This document shows positions 41,601 to 54,200 of a stretch of DNA of 64,000 nucleotides, piece after piece. This stretch comes from Saccharothrix sp. ALI-22-I. GTDB taxonomy: Bacteria > Actinomycetota > Actinomycetes > Mycobacteriales > Pseudonocardiaceae. Location: the NCBI RefSeq assembly GCF_001984175.1, contig NZ_MTQP01000069.1, forward strand, positions 248,001 to 312,000. The letters run 5' to 3'. The notes under the pieces are model-generated. The model did not search any database, was not told the origin of the DNA, and saw only the letters and a program-made list of their open reading frames with translations. Positions within the stretch are counted from its first letter, which is position 1, and the number at the start of each line of letters is the position of its first letter. Position numbers and translations under genes: made by a program.

Positions 41601-44600
41601 ACCACCACGCCCTTGGGCCTGCCGGTCGAACCCGACGTGTAGATCACGTACGCCGCGTTCTCCGGACGCAACGGCGCGAGCCGGTCCGCGTCGGTCAGAT
41701 CGGCGTCGGTCAGGTCGTCGGGGTCGTCGGCGGTCGGCAACGCCCCGTCGACCACCAGCACCGGGCCGGCGTCGCGCAGCACGAAGTCCACGCGGTCGAC
41801 GGGTAAGCCGGGGTCGATCGGCAGGTAGACACCGCCGGCCTTCCACACCGCCAGCAGCGCCACCACGAACTCCACCGAACGCGGCAGCGACAGCGCCACC
41901 AGGCGCTCCGGGCCCACGCCCGCGGCGACGAACGCCCGCGCCACGCGGTTGGCGCGCGCGTTCAGCTCGGCGAACGTCAACGACCGGTCCCCCACCACCA
42001 CGGCGGTCGCATCCGGTGTGGCCCTCACCTGCGCCTCGAACACCTCCGGGAACGTCACCACCGGCACCTCGCCGACCGTGTCGTTCCACTCCACCACCAC
42101 CCGCCGACGCTCCTCCTCGTCCATCAGCGGCAACTCGGCCAACGGCCGGTCGGCGTCGGTCGCGATGGCGTCGACGAGCAGGTGCAGGCGGTCGGCGAGG
42201 CCGCGGGCGGTGTCGGTGTCGAACAGGGCCGGGTCGTAGGCCAGGTCCAGGCGCAGCCGGTCGTCCAGGACGGCGCTGAGGGTGAGCGGGAAGGTCGTGG
42301 TGTCGCGGGCCCGCACCTCGGTCACCCGGACGCCGCCCACCTCGGCGACGTCGTTGAGCGGGTAGTTCTCGAACACCACGGCGCTGTCGAACAGGTTCGC
42401 ACCCGCCGGCACGTCGCTCCACGACCTCAAGTCGGCCAGAGACACGAAGTCGAACCGCCGCGACTCGGTCTGGGCCGCCTGGAACTCCTTCAACCACGCC
42501 AGGGTCGCGGCGTCCCCGCGCACGGTCGCCCGCGTCGGCACGGTGTTGATGAACAGGCCGACCATCGACTCCACACCCGGCAACTCCGCCGGACGACCCG
42601 ACACCGTCGTACCGAACACCACATCCGACTCACCGCTGTAACGCGACAACAACAACGCCCACGCACCCTGCACCACCGTGTTCACCGTCAACCCGGCGGT
42701 GCGGGCGGTGCGGCGCAGCCGGTCGGTCTGCTCGGCGGTGAACACCACGGGCACCGCGTCGGAGGACTCGGTGGCGTGGTCGCGCGCGGGCTGCCGGTCG
42801 TAGGGCAGCGGGGTGGCGGCGGCGAAGCCCGTCAGCGCACCGCGCCAGTGCCGCTCCGCCTCCGACCGGTCGCCGTCGGCCAGCCAGCGCAGGTAGTCGC
42901 GGAAGGGCCGCCGGGACACCAGGCGCGGCGCGCGGCCGTCGACGAGAGCCGCGTAGTGCTCGCACACCTCGGCGAAGACCTGGGCGAGGCTCCATCCGTC
43001 CAGCAGCACGTGGTGGAAGGTCCAGACGAGCAGCACCTCGTCGTCGGACAGCCGGGCGAGGGCGATCCGCATCAGCGGGGCCCGGCGCAGGTCGAGGTCT
43101 TCGGCGGCCAGTCGGTCCAGCTCGCGCTGCCGGTCCTGCTCGGACAGGCCGCGCCAGTCGTGGCGGGTGACGGGCAGCTCGACGCCGGTGCGGACCACCT
43201 GCACCGGCTCCGGCACGTCCTCCCAGACCAGTTCGCCGCGCAGCACGGGCGTGCGGTCCACGACGCGCTGCCAGGCGGTGGCGAGGGCGCGCTCGTCGGC
43301 GACGCCGGCCAGCCGCAGCCGCACCTGGTCGAAGTAGGCCGTCGAGGACGGGTCGACCAGGCTGTGGAACAGCATCCCCTCCTGCAACGGGGTCAGCGGT
43401 TGCACGTCCTCCACGCCGCGCCCGTCGCCGACCAGCCGGTCGACTGCCGCCTGGTCCAGCCGGGCCAGCGGGAAGTCCGACGGCGTGCGACCACCGGCAC
43501 CGGGCCGCGCGCAGTGCTCGACGACCCCCCGCAACGCGGCCATCATCGCCTCGGCCACCGAGAACACGGTCGACTCGTCGTGCACGTTGTCGGAGTACAG
43601 CCAGGTGAGCACCAGCTCGCCGTCCTCCACCACGCCCACGACGTCGAGCAGGTACGCGCGGGCGTTGTCGGGGGCGGTGTCGCGGCCGACGGGGGCGCAG
43701 CGGGCCCGGTACAGGCCCTCGTCGCCGGCCGCCACGTCCCACTGACCGTGGTAGTTGAAGCTGATCCTCGGGTGCGGGTCCGAGCGCAGCGCAGCGGCGG
43801 GCGAGTCGGGCGCGCCGAGGTAGCGCAGCGCCCCGTAGCTCTGGCCCCGGCGCGGCAGCGCGCGCACCTGCTCCTTGACCGACTTGAGCACCGCGTCCCA
43901 ACCGCCGTCGGGCACGTGCAGCGCCAGCGGGAACTGGCTGGTGAACCAGCCGACGGTGCGGGAGACGTCCAGGTCGTCGGGCACGTCCTCGCGGCCGTGG
44001 CCCTCCAGGCCGATCAGCACGCGGTCCCGACCGGTCCAGTCGGCCAGCGCCCGGCCCAGCGCGCTGAGCAGCACGTCGTTGACCTGCGTGCGGTAGACGC
44101 CGGGCACCTGGTGCAGCAGGGCGTCGGTGTCGGCGCGACCGAGCCGCACGGTGAGCGCGTGCACCCCCTCAGCCGGGTCGCCGCCCTCGTGGTCCACGGG
44201 CAGTTCGGCCGGGGCGGACGCGGCGAAACCGGTCCAGTGGTCGAGGTCGGCGTCCAGCTCGCCGGCGGACACCCGCTCGGTCAGGCGGCGCGACCACGTG
44301 GCGAACGCGGTGCCCACCGGGTCGAGCCGGACCTGTTCGCCGCGCAGCACCTGGTGGTAGGCGGTGTCGAGGTCACCGAGCAGGACGCGCCACGACACGC
44401 CGTCCACCACGAGGTGGTGCACGGCCATGAACAGGCGGGGACGCCGGTCGTCTCCGAGCCGGAACAGCAGGGCGCGGACCGGGGAGCCCGCGCCGAGGTC
44501 GAGGCCGGACTGGGCGGCCAGGGCGTCGGCCTCGACGGCCTGGTCCAGCGCGTCGCCGTCCAACCCGGACAGGTCGCGCACCTCCAGCACACCGGTGGGC

Positions 44601-47600
44601 GGGGTGGGCGCGATCTCCTGCACCCACCGGTCGCCGTCGCGGGTGAAGCGGGTGCGCAGCGCCTCGTGGTGCGCCACCACGGCGTCCACGGCGGTGCGCA
44701 GCGCCCGTTCGTCGAGGTCGGGGGTCAGCTCGACGAACGTGGACATGGTGAAGTGGTGCGGCTTGCCCGGCGCGGTGTCGAAGAACCACTCCTGGATGGG
44801 CGTCAACGGCACGGGGCCGGTGACCGGCGCTTCCGGCGCGCGCACGTCGTCGCCGACGGCGGTCACGTCCGCGGCGAGTTCGGCGATGGTCGGGTGCAGG
44901 AAGATGTCCTTGGAGGCCAGCTTCAGACCGGCCTGCCGGGCGCGGGCGACGACCTGGATGCTCAGGATCGAGTCGCCGCCCAGCTCGAAGAAGTTGTCCT
45001 CGACGCCCACGCGCTCGGCGCGCAGCACCTCGGCCCAGATGCGGGCCAGCTCGCGCTCCACGGGCGTGCCGGGCTCGACGTGGTGGGACGCCGCGGCGGC
45101 GGGTGCCTCGGGCGCGGGCAGCGCCTTGCGGTCGACCTTGCCGTTGGTGTTCAGCGGCAACGCCTCCAGCGCCACGAACGCCGAGGGCACCATGTAGTCG
45201 GGCAGCTCGCGCTTGAGCCACGACCGCAGGTCGGTGTCGGCGGGCACGGCCCCGTCGGCGGGCACGAGGTAGGCGACCAGGCGCTTGCGGCCGTCCTCGG
45301 CGCGGGCGACGGTGACCGCCTGAGCCACGCCGGGGTGGTCCATGAGCCGGCCGTCGATCTCGCCGGTCTCGATGCGGAAGCCGCGGATCTTGACCTGGTC
45401 GTCGGTGCGGCCCACGAACTCGAGGGTGCCGTCGGATCTCCACCGCACCACGTCGCCGGTGCGGTACATGCGGGAGCCGGGCGGGCCGAACGGGTCGGGC
45501 AGGAACCGCTGAGCGGTGGCGCCGGGCTGCCCGAGGTAGCCGCGGACCACGCCCGCGCCCGCCAGGTGCAGCTCGCCGGGCACGCCGACCGGGACGGGCC
45601 GCAGGTGCTCGTCCAGGACGTAGGCGGCCATGCCGTCCAGCGGGCGGCCGATCGGCACCACGTCCGGCACGGCGTCGGCCGAGGTCATCGGGTGGCAGGT
45701 GGCGAACGTCGTGGTCTCGGTCGGGCCGTACACGTCCACCGCGGTCAGGCCGGGACACACCTCCAGGACCCGCCGCACCGCCGCCGCCGGCACCACGTCA
45801 CCACCGGTCCACACCTCGCGCAACCCCGCAAAGCACGCCGGGTCGTCCTGCGCCAACACCCGGAACAGACCTGACGTCAGGAACACACCCGTCACACCGT
45901 GCCGACCCACCACCTCCCGCAACACCCGACCATCCACATCACCGGCAGGCGCCACCACCGCACGACCACCATTGAGCAACGGCACCCACAACTCATAAGT
46001 CGTCGCATCGAACGCCTGCGCCGAATGCAACAACACACACCCGTGCGCACCGCCGCCGAACCGCGAATCCAACGCCAACGCCACAACATCCCGATGCCGC
46101 ACCGCCACACCCTTGGGCACCCCCGTCGAACCCGACGTGAACATGACATAAGCCAGGTTGTCCGGGTGCACGGGCACGTCGACGGGTCCGTCGCCGGGTT
46201 CACCGGGGTCGCCGTCGAGCAGGATGACGTGTCCGGTGTGGATGGTGCGAGTGGTGCTCTCGTGCGCGGGGTCGGTGATCACGACGGCGGTGCCCGCCTC
46301 GTCGAGCACCCGTCTCATGCGGTCGGCGGGCGCGCGCACGTCCAGGGGCACGTAGGCCGCGCCCGCCTTGGTGATGGCCAGTTCGGCGACGACCAGGTCG
46401 GTGGAGCGCTCGGCGAGCAGCCCGACCGGGTGCTCGGGGCGCACGCCCGCGGCGATCAGCCGGCGCGCCAGCCGGTCGGCCCGCGCGTCCAGCTCGGCGT
46501 AGGTCAGCGTGGTGTCCCCCGCGACGACGGCCGTCCGGTCCGGGACGCGCCGCACCTGCTCGGCGAACAGTTCGGTGATGGTGCGGGCGGGCGGCTCGCG
46601 GTGCGCGTCGTTCCAGCGCACGAGCACCTGGTCGCGCTCGTCGTCGGACATCCACGGCAGTTCGGCCAGGGGACGCCGGGGGTCGGCCGCCACGCCGCCG
46701 AGCAGCCGCACGAGGTGCCCGGTGAAGCGCTCGACCGTGGCGGCGTCGAACAGGTCGGTGTTGTACTCGACCTGGCCGGTCAGCGCGCCGTCGCGCTCCT
46801 GGAACTCGATGGTGAGGTCGAAGATGGCGTCGCGCCTGGACATCTCGACCTGCTCGACGCGCAGGCCGGGGAGCTGCGGTGGCGTGCGGTAGGGGTTCTG
46901 GAGCAGCACCATGACGTCGAACAGCGGGTTGCGGCTGGGGTCGCGGTCCTTGCTCACGGCGTCGACCAACTGCTCCAGCGGCGCCTCGTCGTGGGCGTAG
47001 GCGTCCTTCACGGTCTGCTTGACCTGGTCCAGGAAGTCGGTGAACGCCCGCTCGGCGTCCACCGTGGACCGCAGTACGACGGTGTTGACGAAGAACCCGA
47101 CCAGCCGGTCGAGACCGGGGCGGTCGCGGCCGGTGGTGACGGTGCCGACGGCCACGTCGTCCTGGCCGGCGTAGCGGGCCAGCAGCGCCTGACACGCGGC
47201 CACGAGGACGGTGAACAGGATCGTGCCGCGCTCCTGGGCCAGGTCGCGCAGGGCCGCGGTGACGGGCGCGGGCACGGCGAACGCGTGTGCCGCGCCGCCG
47301 GTGGTGCGCACCGGCGGGCGGGGCCGGTCGGTGGGCAGCTCCAGCGGCGTGGTGCCGGTCAGCCGCCGCGTCCAGTGGTCGAGGTGGCCGCGCAGGGCGT
47401 CACCGGACAGGCGTTCGCGCTGCCAGGCGGCGAAGTCGGCGTACTGGATCGGCAGCGGCGGCAGCGGTGCCTCGCGGCCGTCCAGCGCCGCGCGGTAGAA
47501 CTCGACCAGCTCCTCGGTCAGCACGCCCATCGACCAGCCGTCGGTGACGACGTGGTGCGCGGTCACCAGCAGCACGTGCTCGTCCTCGGCGAGCCGCACC

Positions 47601-48058
47601 AGCAGCGCCCGCACCAGCGGACCGCGCCGCAGGTCGAACGGCCGGGAGTACTCCTCGACCAGCACGTCGTCCAGCTCGTCGGAGCCGGCGACGACCACCG
47701 GCACGTCCAGGTCGAACGGCGGGTGCACGGCCTGCACGCCCCGGCCGTCGACCTCGTCCAGCGTGGTGCGCAGCGACTCGTGGCGGGCCACCAGCCCGCG
47801 CAGCGCGGCGGTCAGCGCCGCCACGTCCAGCCGCCCGACCAGGCGCAGCGCCAGCGCGCTGTTGTAGCCGGAACCGCCGGGCTGGAACTGGTCCAGGAAC
47901 CACAGCCGCTGCTGGGGGAACGACAGCGGCAGGGGCCTGTCCCGGTCGGCGGGCTTGATGGCGTCGGTCTGCTCGGCGCGGCCGGCGAGCCGGCGGCGCA
48001 TCTGCTCCCTCAGGTGCGGGGGCAGCGCGGCGATGCGGTCCTCCATCGACGACGACAT
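28241..48058 (-). CDS. Five-module non-ribosomal peptide synthetase (modules 5-9), terminal E domain
   Basis: A 6605-residue cytoplasmic assembly line. Domain order: C-A-T-E, C-A-T, C-A-T-E, C-A-T, C-A-T-E. The phosphopantetheine serines are at residues 1030, 2530, 3585, 5087 and 6117. C-domain HHxxxDG motifs start at 168, 1682, 2714, 4239 and 5269; E-domain [10 protein letters not shown] motifs at 1214, 3769 and 6299. No thioesterase or reductase follows the last E domain; the protein ends [16 protein letters not shown] 48058 is preferred (GGAG about 10 nt upstream); GTG 48076 would overlap the upstream stop and add six residues. The N-terminal helix [20 protein letters not shown] probably docks with the end of the first synthetase. 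All core motifs look intact. Confidence 0.97.
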   Translation of the reverse strand: MSSSMEDRIAALPPHLREQMRRRLAGRAEQTDAIKPADRDRPLPLSFPQQRLWFLDQFQPGGSGYNSALALRLVGRLDVAALTAALRGLVARHESLRTTLDEVDGRGVQAVHPPFDLDVPVVVAGSDELDDVLVEEYSRPFDLRRGPLVRALLVRLAEDEHVLLVTAHHVVTDGWSMGVLTEELVEFYRAALDGREAPLPPLPIQYADFAAWQRERLSGDALRGHLDHWTRRLTGTTPLELPTDRPRPPVRTTGGAAHAFAVPAPVTAALRDLAQERGTILFTVLVAACQALLARYAGQDDVAVGTVTTGRDRPGLDRLVGFFVNTVVLRSTVDAERAFTDFLDQVKQTVKDAYAHDEAPLEQLVDAVSKDRDPSRNPLFDVMVLLQNPYRTPPQLPGLRVEQVEMSRRDAIFDLTIEFQERDGALTGQVEYNTDLFDAATVERFTGHLVRLLGGVAADPRRPLAELPWMSDDERDQVLVRWNDAHREPPARTITELFAEQVRRVPDRTAVVAGDTTLTYAELDARADRLARRLIAAGVRPEHPVGLLAERSTDLVVAELAITKAGAAYVPLDVRAPADRMRRVLDEAGTAVVITDPAHESTTRTIHTGHVILLDGDPGEPGDGPVDVPVHPDNLAYVMFTSGSTGVPKGVAVRHRDVVALALDSRFGGGAHGCVLLHSAQAFDATTYELWVPLLNGGRAVVAPAGDVDGRVLREVVGRHGVTGVFLTSGLFRVLAQDDPACFAGLREVWTGGDVVPAAAVRRVLEVCPGLTAVDVYGPTETTTFATCHPMTSADAVPDVVPIGRPLDGMAAYVLDEHLRPVPVGVPGELHLAGAGVVRGYLGQPGATAQRFLPDPFGPPGSRMYRTGDVVRWRSDGTLEFVGRTDDQVKIRGFRIETGEIDGRLMDHPGVAQAVTVARAEDGRKRLVAYLVPADGAVPADTDLRSWLKRELPDYMVPSAFVALEALPLNTNGKVDRKALPAPEAPAAAASHHVEPGTPVERELARIWAEVLRAERVGVEDNFFELGGDSILSIQVVARARQAGLKLASKDIFLHPTIAELAADVTAVGDDVRAPEAPVTGPVPLTPIQEWFFDTAPGKPHHFTMSTFVELTPDLDERALRTAVDAVVAHHEALRTRFTRDGDRWVQEIAPTPPTGVLEVRDLSGLDGDALDQAVEADALAAQSGLDLGAGSPVRALLFRLGDDRRPRLFMAVHHLVVDGVSWRVLLGDLDTAYHQVLRGEQVRLDPVGTAFATWSRRLTERVSAGELDADLDHWTGFAASAPAELPVDHEGGDPAEGVHALTVRLGRADTDALLHQVPGVYRTQVNDVLLSALGRALADWTGRDRVLIGLEGHGREDVPDDLDVSRTVGWFTSQFPLALHVPDGGWDAVLKSVKEQVRALPRRGQSYGALRYLGAPDSPAAALRSDPHPRISFNYHGQWDVAAGDEGLYRARCAPVGRDTAPDNARAYLLDVVGVVEDGELVLTWLYSDNVHDESTVFSVAEAMMAALRGVVEHCARPGAGGRTPSDFPLARLDQAAVDRLVGDGRGVEDVQPLTPLQEGMLFHSLVDPSSTAYFDQVRLRLAGVADERALATAWQRVVDRTPVLRGELVWEDVPEPVQVVRTGVELPVTRHDWRGLSEQDRQRELDRLAAEDLDLRRAPLMRIALARLSDDEVLLVWTFHHVLLDGWSLAQVFAEVCEHYAALVDGRAPRLVSRRPFRDYLRWLADGDRSEAERHWRGALTGFAAATPLPYDRQPARDHATESSDAVPVVFTAEQTDRLRRTARTAGLTVNTVVQGAWALLLSRYSGESDVVFGTTVSGRPAELPGVESMVGLFINTVPTRATVRGDAATLAWLKEFQAAQTESRRFDFVSLADLRSWSDVPAGANLFDSAVVFENYPLNDVAEVGGVRVTEVRARDTTTFPLTLSAVLDDRLRLDLAYDPALFDTDTARGLADRLHLLVDAIATDADRPLAELPLMDEEERRRVVVEWNDTVGEVPVVTFPEVFEAQVRATPDATAVVVGDRSLTFAELNARANRVARAFVAAGVGPERLVALSLPRSVEFVVALLAVWKAGGVYLPIDPGLPVDRVDFVLRDAGPVLVVDGALPTADDPDDLTDADLTDADRLAPLRPENAAYVIYTSGSTGRPKGVVVEHRSLVNLLVNHREDFVTEAGGGRLRVGLSAVFSFDTSLEGFVLMADGHELHVLEDDVRLDPPAFIEYVVRQRIDFLDLTPSYAQQLLAAGLLDREHRPKVLMLGGEAIGESLWRRLAEAPGTASYNFYGPTESTVDALSCRITGEGRPVVGRPLRNVRAYVLDEDFRPVPIGVPGELYLAGAQLARGYLGRPALTAERFLDDPFGAPGERMYRTGDRARWHADGRIEYLGRTDEQVKIRGFRIEPGEVEAALTRHPDVREAVVVAREDSGVKRLVAYVVPTGSTVPTTADLRSRLGSTLPEYMVPAAFVALDAVPVTPNGKVDRHALPAPDLVAARGRHVAPRTDAERDVADIWSEVLGVPGIGVEDNFFELGGDSILSIRVISRLRTAFDVEMSPRALFTHPTVAGIAELVSASARVRTADIPVAPRDGALPLSFAQQRLWFLDQFEPGGVDYLTPSILRLRGPLDVAALDTALTALVARHESLRTSFDTVDGRGVQVVHPPQRVRVPLVDLTGRPEAELERVLTEETTTPFDLRHAPLLRARLVRLADDDHVLSLVLHHIVTDGWSNGVLLAELGACYEAATLGTEAKLPELPVQYADYAVWQRQALTEEALEQHLAHWRRALDGVRPLELPTDRPRPATRGKQGALVHFSVPAEVAGRLKALARQQDGTLFMVLLAACQVLFSRWSGQRDVAVGTVVSGRDRTELEGLVGFFVNTLVLRTEVDPRRRFTELLRGVRETALDAFAHQDVPFERVVDEVHPVRDPSRTPLFQAMVVLQNTPDDGPRLPGLRVEEVPPPSVAAGFDVSFQFQEHEGGLEAVLTYDTALFDAATAERMAAHVGVLLDGVAADADRTVSALPLLTDDELRHVLEDWNDTGSGGGAPAYQEVFQAQAARTPDATALVSGDRSWTFAEVNTDANRLARRLVAAGVGPESVVALALPRSPEVVVSVLAVLKAGGAYLPVDPGHPADRVAHLLDDARPVLVVTTGDGGNVPEGLLRVVLDDPATRAAVDALPATDPTDDDRAAPLRPEHPAYVIYTSGSTGRPKGVVVEHRNLANLVADHHARLLPGDGTRLRGIATAVFSFDASWEGLLLLAAGHELHLVDDAVRLDPRAMAEHLVRNRIDFLSCTPSYFRQLLPEGVLTHPDHRPRLVALGGEAVGEPLWRALADADGVIGVNLYGPTECTVDSVWSTITDRDRPVIGAPGRNLRAYVLDEDFRPVPVGVPGELYLAGDQVARGYLNRPGLTAERFVADPFGAPGSRMYRTGDVVRWTADGVLEYQGRADDQVKVRGYRIEPGEIEAALTGHPDVAEAVVVAREDDPGHLRLVGYAVPAGATAPTADDLRAWLKRDLPDYMVPSLFVVLDGLPKTDSGKVDRRALPAPDARGGVQEGYVPPRTPVEQELARVWAEVLRVERVGVHDNFFGLGGDSILSIQLVSRARQAGLELVTKDVFTHQTVAELATVVRTRAERTAERTAERPDIAGPAPLTPIQRWFLDSAPDPHRFTMSFHLELEEDVDPAALSRAVDAVVAHHEALRTRFTRVDGEWRQEPAPIGLGGHLKYHDLSGLDESSRAEAVAAVVEAARTGLDIAQGPLLHALLFTGGDRPSLFLTVHHLVVDGVSWRVLLGDLETAYRRVAAGEEVDLAPVGTRFTQWAHRLAEHVRSGAFDDELAHWSAVLDGEPGAVPVDRDGPNTAGSTRVVSVRLDRDHTDALLHRVPDAYRTQANDVLLSALGRALADWTGLDRVAVTMEGHGREDVLDGVDTSRTVGWFTTQYPLALTVPDGGWDAVLKSVKEQVRAVPRRGFGYEALRQLGQVGAAVLGGAPLPPVSFNYHGQWDVASAEGKGLYRARRDTPGDEAPAGSPRAFLLDVVGGVEDGELVLSWFYSDNVHDESTVLSVAEATMTALREIVEHCARPGAGGRTPSDFPLARLDQASVDRLVGDGRSVEDLYPLTPLQAGMVFHTLVDDTSDAYFNRFRLRLAGVTDPHVLAEACRRVVDRTTVLRSTVVWEGVEEPLQVVHRRVEVPVVHHDWRHLSEQEKDAAHDRVIAEDADGLDLTRPPLLRLAVARLTDDEVTLFWTAHHVLMDGWSLAQVLAEVCEQYAALADGRAPRLTPRRPFRDYLRWLGEQDTAAAERHWRQVLAGVESPTPLPWDRPPVEAHRAASSASAGAELTPERSATLDRVARTAGLTVNTVVQGAWALLLSRYSGESDVVFGTTVSGRPAELPGVESMVGLFINTVPTRVRVDASRGVLPWLRELQAEQIESRRFDFVSLADLRSWSDVPAGANLFDSAVVFENYPVDELVDAEQQVRVLEVEGADTTSFPLALSANLGDRLRLELDYDPRLFDPATAERLAARLMVLLEGIAIDPDRPVAELPLMTEEERRQVVVEWNDTAGDVPVVTFTDVFEARVRATPDATALVVGDRSLTFAELNARANRVGRYLVSVGVGPERVVGLSLRRSVEFVVALLAVWKAGGVYLPIDPDLPADRVEFLTTDANPVLVITESLLGSPEVTAVTDLSDLTDVDRLSPLCPEHAAYVIYTSGSTGKPKGVVVEHRSLVNLVVNHREGFVADAGGGRLRVALSAVFSFDTSLEGFVLMADGHELHVLDEDLRLDPPALVDYVVERRIDFLDLTPSYAQQLLAVGLLDREHRPRVLMLGGEAIGESLWRRLAEAPGTASYNFYGPTESTVDALSCRIAPGSPVVVGRPLRNVRAYVLDEDFRPVPVGVPGELYLAGAQLARGYLNRPGLTAERFLDDPFGVPGERMYRTGDRARWHADGRIEYLGRTDEQVKIRGFRIEPGEVEAALTRHPDVRDAVVVAREDGDHKRLVAYVVPAGPSPAELRSWLAERLPDHMVPTAFVGLDAVPMTPNGKVDRRALPAPDVLADAGTAYRAPRTPVEERVCRAWADVLRVPRVGLDDNFFELGGDSILSIRVVSRLRAELDVPVSPRVLFTAPTPARLVEALAAETGADEVIPRAPRDGALPLSFAQQRLWFLDQFEPGGADYLSPSILRLRGELDVDALAGALTALVARHESLRTTFDTVDGRGVQVVHPPHPVDLPVVEVPGGEAGLGGALAAETTRPLDLARGPLLRPVLLRLVDDDHVLLLVMHHIVTDGWSAGVLTSELGALYRAELSGVDAELPELPVQYADYAVWQRERLAGPELERQLGHWRERLAGVPPLELPTDRHRPAVRGTRGAVHAFTVPAGVADRLKALARQQDGTLFMALVAACQALFARWSRQDDIAVGTVASGRERTELEGLIGFFVNTLVLRSSVDGSSTFREFLGQVRGTALDAFAHQDVPFERIVDEVRPERDTSRTPLFQVMVVLQNNPEPASDLPGLHVEDLGLPVVAANFDLTVEFQEADDALYGAVSYSTDLFDAATVERLTGNLAVLLEAAVADPDRPLAELPLMADDERRQALEVGNDTAHAVPDATLPELFRAQVDRTPDAVALVGDGVALTYAQLDARANRLARRLVDRGVGPDRYVAISLPRSVELVVAVLAVLKAGGAYVPIEPDHPADRVAFVLDDARPVLVLDDPARVRDESDSDVPDHDLTDHDRTRPLTTRDAAYVIYTSGSTGRPKGVVVEHRSVVNYLTWAGEVYPGLRGAAVLHSPVSFDLTVTTLLGPLLVGGRVLVQELAEDATPTERATFLKATPSHLPLLGAVPAELSPTGDLVVGGEQLLGEVVDEWRRANPTAAVVNEYGPTEATVGCMEHRVEPGAPLAPGPVPIGHPAWNTRLYIVDDLLRPVPVGVPGELCIAGAGLARGYLNRPGLTASRFVACPFGEPGERMYRSGDLVRRRADGTVEYLGRIDDQVKIRGHRIEPGEIEAALLGHPRVAEAAVVARDTGQGHDRLVAYLVHADAEPAAAELREFLGRTLPAYMVPSAFVALPALPVTPNGKLDRAALPAPEPSADDEGRHVAPRTPVEAALAEVWAFVLGADRVGVRDNFFELGGDSILVIQVVSRARKAGLALTTKDLFRYQTIEALAPVATEVADTPADTAEVVGDVPLTPIQQWFFDTRTVAPHHFNQSMLLELDPEVDERALERALDALLSHHDALRMRYERVDGRWRQHNAPVEPVTVLDRHDLTAVEGHDREARMVEVADRAHTGFDLARGPLLKAVLFHADGAPPLLFLAVHHLVVDGVSWRVLLDDLDTAYRQAARDEEVDLGAKTTSFREWAQRLGRHTAEGGLDHELEHWEAALRAEPLPVDHEQPRPGTPAGTVHVALGAEDTDALLHLAPAAYRTRVNDVLLTALAHALARFTGRSTVSLDMEGHGREDVLGADLSRTVGWFTTLYPVALTVPDADEPRWRDRVKAVRRQLRTIPGNGLGFGALRYLGSPQARERLSGPGPQIVFNYLGQSDSATDQTGDSLYRAVHDPIGQDGDPTDRGPHLLEVVGGVAAGELRFTWYHQPDRHDEATVRRVAEDFLDALRGIAADCRGGR
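32635..35750 (-). other. NRPS module 8: C(DCL)-A(basic)-T
   Basis: The C domain has HHVLMDGW at 4239 and begins [12 protein letters not shown], the DCL type, as expected after an E domain. The A-domain code from FDTSLEG (Asp at 4748), FLDLTPS, LMLGGE and [10 protein letters not shown] is DTEDMGFVDK, identical to module 6. Glu and Asp in the pocket suggest a basic residue (Arg, Lys or Orn); the exact residue is not assignable. The carrier Ser is 5087. Confidence 0.75.
34863..35036 (-). repeat. 174-bp identical tract in C domain of module 8
   Basis: Every base matches 42534-42707 in the module 6 C domain, including synonymous positions. It covers the coding region around [20 protein letters not shown] to FINTVPT. 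Confidence 0.85.
35750..40310 (-). other. NRPS module 7: C(LCL)-A(basic)-T-E
   Basis: The code from FDASWEG (Asp at 3241), FLSCTPS, VALGGE and [10 protein letters not shown] is DAESAGLVDK, which resembles Lys/basic codes. The carrier Ser is 3585. The E domain ([10 protein letters not shown] at 3769, EGHGRE) should deliver a D residue to module 8. Confidence 0.75.
40310..43420 (-). other. NRPS module 6: C(DCL)-A(basic)-T
   Basis: The A-domain code, with Asp at 2189, is DTEDMGFVDK as in module 8; the two A domains are near-identical. The C domain (HHVLLDGW at 1682) is DCL type and shares a 174-bp identical tract with module 8. The carrier Ser is 2530. There is no E domain, so an L residue is expected. 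Confidence 0.75.
42534..42707 (-). repeat. 174-bp identical tract in C domain of module 6
   Basis: Direct-repeat partner of 34863-35036, 7.7 kb away in the same gene. Flanking codons diverge on both sides. Confidence 0.85.
43420..48058 (-). other. NRPS module 5: C(LCL)-A(aliphatic)-T-E
   Basis: The code from FDATTYE (Asp at 684), VFLTSG, VWTGGD and [10 protein letters not shown] is DAYFWGVTFK, identical to module 1 and one pocket class away from the Val code of modules 2 and 4. An aliphatic residue such as Val, Ile or a derivative is likely. The carrier Ser is 1030 and the E domain [10 protein letters not shown] is at 1214. Confidence 0.75.
45711..45829 (-). repeat. 119-bp identical tract in A domain of module 5
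   Basis: Identical base for base to 61052-61170 in module 1 of the other synthetase. It codes for the [18 protein letters not shown] to YGPTETT region, which contains specificity positions. Confidence 0.85.
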
Positions 48059-48072
48059 GGCGTGGTCTCTCC

Positions 48073-51000
48073 TCACAGTTCCGGGATTGCGCCGTCAGCG
48101 AAGGCGACTCGTTCGAGTTCGAGCAGGATCTTCTCCTCGACCAGCCGCGCCAGGTTCTCCACGGTGCGGGCGGTGAGGACGTCGTGCGGGGTCAGCGGCA
48201 CGTCGAAGGCCGCGCGGCAGCGGGAGGTGACCAGCAGGCTGCGCATGGAGTCGCCGCCGAGGGCGAAGAAGTCGTCCTCGACGCCGACGCCGGCCACGCC
48301 CAGCGCGTCCTCCCAGATCCCGGCCAGCACCTGCTCGGTGTCGGTCCGGGGCGCGACGTGCCGCGCGGCGGGCGTGGTCTCGGCGGGTGCGGGCAGCGCG
48401 GCCCGGTCGACCTTGCCGTTGGTGCTCAGCGGCAGCGCGCCGAGCACGACGAACGCCGCCGGGACCATGTAGTCGGGCAGGTGCCGCCCGGTGAACGCGG
48501 CCAGGTCGGTCGGGTCGGGCGCGCGGCCGGGGTCGACGGGCACCACGTAGGCCACCAGCCGCTTGACGCCGGGCGTGTCCTCGCGCGCCACCACGACGAG
48601 CTGGGCCACGTCGGGGTGGCCGCCCAGCACGGCCTCGATCTCGCCCGGTTCGATGCGGAAACCGCGCAGCTTGACCTGGTCGTCGGCCCGTCCGGCGAAC
48701 TCCAGCACCCCCTGCGGCAGCCACCGCACCACGTCGCCGGTGCGGTACATCCGCTCCCCCTGCACGCCGAACGGGTCGGCCACGAACCGGGAGGCGGTCA
48801 GGCCGGGGCGGTCGAGGTAGCCGCGGGCCAGCCCGTCACCGGCGAGGTACAGCTCGCCGGGCACGCCGACCGGAACCGGCCGCAGCCGGTCGTCCAGCAC
48901 GTAGGCGCGCATCCCGTCCAGCGCCGCGCCGATGGGCACGGTGTCGGGCACGGAAGCGAGGTCGGGCATCCGGTGGGCGGTGGCGAAGGTGGTGGTCTCG
49001 GTGGGCCCGTAGCCGTCCACCACCACCAGTCCCGGACAGGCCTGCACGACCCGTCGCACCGCCGGGGCGGGCACGACGTCGCCGCCGGTCCACACCTCCG
49101 CGACGCCGGCCAGGCAGTCCGGCGAATCCTGGGCCAGCACCCGGAACAGGCCCGCGGTGAGCCAGAGCGCGGTCACGCCGTGCCCGGTGATCAGCTCGCG
49201 CAGCAGCGCCGCGTCGAGGTCTCCGGGCGGGGCGACGACCGCCGTTCCGCCGCGCAGCAGCGGCACCCACAGCTCGTAGGTGGAGGCGTCGAAGGCCAGC
49301 GGCGAGTGCACCAGCACGGTGCGGTGGGCCGGGCCGTCGAAGCGGGAGTCCAGGGCGAGCGCCACCACGTCGCGGTGGCGCACCGCGACGCCCTTGGGCG
49401 TGCCGGTGGATCCGGAGGTGTACTCGACGTAGGCCAGGCCGTCCGGGTGCGCGATGACCGCAGGTCGGTCGGCGCGGCCGCCGGGATCGCCGTCGAGGAC
49501 GACGACGTGCCCGGCGTGGACCTCGCGGGCGGTGGTCTCCCAGGCGGGGTCGGTGAGCAGCACGCCCGCCCCCGCCTGGTCGAGGACCAGGCGCATCCGG
49601 TCGGCGGGCGCCCGAACGTCCAGCGGCAGGTAGGCGCCGCCCGCCTTGACCACGGCGAGCACCGCGACCACCAGCTCCACCGAGCGGTTCAGCAGCACGC
49701 CGACGCGGTCCTCCGGTCGCACGCCCAGGGCGATCAGCCGGTGCGCCAGCCGGTTGGCACGGGCGTCCAGCTCGGCGTAGGTCAGGGTCGTGCCACCCGC
49801 CACCACAGCCGTGGCGTGCGGGGTCAGGTCGGCCCGCGCGGCGAACAGGTCGGCCACCGCGCCCTCCGGGAGGTCCCGGTCGGCCGGGGCCGGCAGGACG
49901 AGCCGCCGCTCCGCCTCGTCCAGGACGTCGACCCGGCCCAGCGCGCGGTCCGGGTCGACGGTCATGCCCTCCAGCGCACGGGTGAGGTGCCCGGCGATCC
50001 GCTCGACCGTGGCGGTGTCGAACAGGGCCGGGTCATAGCCCAGCTCGACGGCCATCTCCTCGCCGGGCCGGATGCCGACGCTGAGCGCGTAGTTGGTGGT
50101 CTCCACGGCGTGCAGGTCGCGCAGCGCGAGACCGTGCTCGGCGGCGGCCTCGTCGTCGACCGGGTAGTTCTCGAACACCAGGATGCTGTCGAACAGGTCC
50201 ACCCCGCCCGGCACGTCGCTCCAGCCCTGGAGCTCGGCCAGGGAGACGTGCTGGAACCGCCGGGACTCCGCCTGCGCCGCCTGCAACCGCCGCAGCCACG
50301 CCGCGACCGGTTCGTCGTTGTCGACGTCCACCCGAACCGGCAGGGTGTTGATGAACATGCCGGTGATGGAGTCCGCGCCCGGCAGGTCGGCCGGGCGGCC
50401 GGACACGGTGGAGCCGAAGCACACGTCGCGCTGCCCGCTGTAGCGCGACAGCAGCAGCGCCCAGGCCCCCTGCACGACGGCGTTGGCCGTCAGGCCGTTG
50501 CGCTGGGCGAAGGCCCTCAGGTCCGCGCCCGGCAGGGTCAACGTGATCCACCGAGCCGAGCCGCCGGCGTGGCCCTGCTCGGCGGGGCGGTCCACCGGCA
50601 GCGGGGTCGGGGCGCGGAACCCGTCGAGCACTCCGCGCCAGTGCCGCTCGGCCTCCCGCGGGTCCTGCCGGTCCAGCCACCGCAGGTAGTCGCCGAACGG
50701 GCGGCGCGCGACCGGCTCGGGACGGCGGCCCGCGGTCAGCGCGGCGTGGCAGGCGAAGACGTCGGTGAACACCTGGAAGGTGCTCCAGCCGTCGAGCAGC
50801 ACGTGGTGGAAGGTCCACACGACCCGCACGGCGGTGGCCGAGACGCGGGCCAGCACCAGGCGCATGAGCGGCGCGGTCCCCAGGTCCAGGCCCTCGGCCG
50901 AGTCGCGGTCGAGCAGTTCGCGCAGCGCGCGCCGGTGCTCGTCCTCGGGCAGGCCGCTCCAGTCCAGCTCGCGGATGGACACCTCGACGTCGCGCTCCAC

Positions 51001-51230
51001 GACCTGGAGGGGGCGGTCCACGCCCTCCCACACGACGCGGCTGCGCAGGACCGGCGTCCGCTCCACGACCTCGCGCCAGGCGCGGGCCAGCACGGCGGTG
51101 TCGGTGACGCCGTCCAGGACGAACGCGATCTGCTCGGTGTAAAGACCTTCCTCCGCCTGCGAGAGGCTGTGGAAGACCATGCCGGCCTGCATCGGCGTGA
51201 GCGGGTAGACGTCCTCCACGCCGCGCCCGT
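48073..51230 (-). other. NRPS module 4: C(DCL)-A(Val)-T
   Basis: The code from FDASTYE (Asp at 4242), LWLTAG, VWTGGD and [10 protein letters not shown] is DAYWWGGTFK, a Val code common in actinobacteria. The C domain (HHVLLDGW at 3736) follows an E domain. The carrier reads ALGGDSMRS with Ser 4589. There is no E domain, so L-Val passes to the second synthetase. Confidence 0.8.
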
Positions 51231-54200
51231 CGCCGACCAGCCGGTCCACACCGGCCTGGTCCAACCCGGCCAACGGGAAGTCCGACGGCGTACGACCACC
51301 GACACCAGGCTGGGCGCAGTGCGCCACGATCCCGCGCAGCGCCCGCGCCATGCGCTCGGCCAGCCCGCGCACGGTCGACTCGACGTGCACCCGTTCGCTG
51401 AAGTACCAGGTCAGCTTGAGCCGCTTGTCCTCGACAGCGCCGACCACGTCGAGCAGGTGCGGCCGGGGCGTGTCGGGGGCGCCGTCGGCACCCAGCCCGC
51501 CGACGGCGCGCACCGCCGTCCCGCCCGCCGCGGCGGCGAACTGCCCGAGGTAGTTGAACGCCACCGCGGGGTGCCCGGTCGTACCGCCGCCGCGCAGGTG
51601 GCGCAGCGCGCCGTGGCCGATGCCCTTGCGCGGCACCGCCCGCAGCCGTTCCTTCGTGGACTTGAGCACGCGTCCCCAGTCGTCCGTCGCCGGGACCTCC
51701 AGCGCCACCGGGAACACCGAGGTGAACCAGCCGACCGTGCGGGACAGGTCCACGCCGTCGAGGAAGTCGCCGTCGCGGCCGTGGCCCTCCAGGTCCACCA
51801 CCACCCGGTCCCGGCCCGTCCACTCCGCCAGGACCCGACCCAGCGCACTCAGCAGCACGTCGTTGACCTGCGTGCGGTACACGCCCGGCACGTCCTGCAA
51901 CAACGCCCGCGTCGTCTCCGCGTCCAGTTCGACGGTGACACCCCGCACCGTGCCGGTGGTGTTGGCCCCGTCGAGGTCGACCGGCACGTCGCGGTCGCCG
52001 GCCGTGACGGCCCAGTGGTCGGCCTCGTCGTCGAACCCACCGTTCGCGGTGTGCTCGGCCAGCCGGTGCGCCCAGTCCCGGAACGACGTGGTCTTCGCCC
52101 CGAGGTCGACCGGTTCGCCGCGCAGCGCCTGCCGGTAGGCGGTGTCGAGGTCCTCCAGCAGCACGCGCCAGGAGACGCCGTCCACGACCAGGTGGTGCAC
52201 GGCGAGCAGCAGTCGCCGGTCGCCGGCCCCGTCGTCGAGCAGCGCCGCGCGCAGCAGCGGCCCGTTGCCCAGGTCGAAGCCGCGGTGCACCTGCGCCACG
52301 ACCGCCCGCCGCCGCTCCTCGTCGGCCACGTCGTGCACCGACAGCACGTCCACCGGCTCGATCCGGGCGTTGTACTGCCGCCACCCGCCGTCGGTGCGCT
52401 CGAACCGCATCCGCAGCGCGTCGTGGTGGACCAGCAGCCCTTCCAGCGCCCGCCGCAGCGCCGCCACGTCCACGTCGTCGGTGAACTCCAGCAGCATCGA
52501 CTGGTCGAAGTGCTCGGGCCGGGGCGGTTCGGTGTCGAGGAACCAGTGCTGGATCGGGGTCAGCGGCGTCTCGCCGGTCACCGGGCCCTGCGGCACCGCC
52601 TCGACCGCGTCGGCGGCGGACGCGGCGGCGGCCAGCGCGGCGACCGTGGGGTGCGTGAACAGGTCGCGCGGCACCAGGGCGAACCCCGCCTGCCGGGCGC
52701 GCGAGACGATCTGGATGCTGATGATCGAGTCGCCGCCCAGCTCGAAGAAGCCGTCCTCGACGCCGACGCGATCGACCCCGAGCACCTGCGCCCAGATCTC
52801 CGCGAGCACCCGCTCGGCCTCGGTGCGCGGCGCGACGTACCCGGAACCGGAGGCATCCCACTCGGGCGCGGGCAGCGCCTTGCGGTCCAGCTTGCCGTTG
52901 CCGGTCAGCGGGAGGCGGTCCAGGGCGACGAACGCCGAGGGCACCATGTGCTCGGGCAGGGAGCGGGCCAGGAAGCCGCGCAGTCCCCCGGCGGCGGGCG
53001 CGGTGCGGCCCGCAGCGGGCACGACGTAGCCGACGATCAACTTGCGCCCGGCGTGCTCGCGGACCGCGGCGACCGACTCGGCCACGTCGTCGTGCGCCTC
53101 CAAGGCCGCCTCGATCTCCCCCAGCTCGATGCGGAAGCCGCGGATCTTGACCTGGTGGTCGGCCCGGCCCAGGTAGTCCAGCCGACCGTCCCGCCAGCGC
53201 GCCAAGTCGCCGGTGCGGTACATGCGCGTGCCGGGTTCACCGAACGGGTCGGCGACGAACCGGGAGGCGGTCAGCCCCGGCCGGTTGAGGTAACCGCGCG
53301 CCAGGCCCGCCCCGGCGACGTACATCTCGCCGGTGACGCCCGGCGGCACCGGCCGCAGGTCGTCGTCGAGGACGTACACGCGCAGGTCGGGGATGGGCTC
53401 GCCGACCGTGCCGTCGGCGGGTGTCCACGTGACGTGCACGGTGGTCTCGGTGATGCCGTACATGTTGATCAGCTCGCCCGGACCGTCCCAGGCGGCCAGC
53501 TTGCGCACGTCCAGCGCCTCGCCGCCGAACACGACCCACCTCAGGCTCAGCCCCGTTGGCTTCTCGGCGATGAGCTGGTAGAACGCGGAGGGCGTCTGGT
53601 TGAGCACGGTGACCCGCTCGTCGGCCAGCAGCCTGGCGAAGTCGCGCGGGGAACGCGAGACCTCGTGCGGCACCACGACCAGCCGCCCGCCGTGCAGCAG
53701 CGGCCCCCACAGCTCCCAGACGGAGAAGTCGAAGGCGTAGCTGTGGAACAGCGTCCACACGTCCTCGGGGCCGAACCCGAACCAGCGGTCGGTGGCCGAG
53801 AACAGCCGCGCCACGTTGGAGTGCGGGATCACCACGCCCTTGGGCTTGCCGGTGGAGCCGGAGGTGTAGATGACGTAGGCCGGGTGCCCGGGCCGCAGAT
53901 CCACCGCGGGCGCGGTCGCGGGCACGCCGGACAGGTCCGGCAGCTCGGTCAGCGTGAGCACCGGCCGGGTGTCCTCGACCATGCCCGCCACCCGGTCGGC
54001 CGGGTAGGACGGGTCGATCGGCAGGTACGCCGCGCCGGACTTGAGCACACCCAGGACGGCCACCACCAGGTCGATCGAGCGGGGCAGCCGCAGCGCGACG
54101 TACCGCTCGGGCGCGCCGCCGTGCCCGGCCAGGACGTGTGCCAATCGGTTGGCGCGGTCGTCCAGCTCGGCGTAGGTCAGACTGCGGCCCTCGCAGGTGA

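Noticed and set aside
31982-41806. 3274-codon open frame on the plus strand opposite the NRPS
   Set aside because: It is the GC-bias shadow of the minus-strand NRPS; its translation is rich in Arg, Gly and His with no domain, and the opposite strand has intact NRPS motifs throughout.
48074-48076. GTG start of the second NRPS overlapping the first NRPS stop
   Set aside because: The GGAG lies downstream of it, not upstream; ATG 48058 fits better, though coupling cannot be fully excluded.
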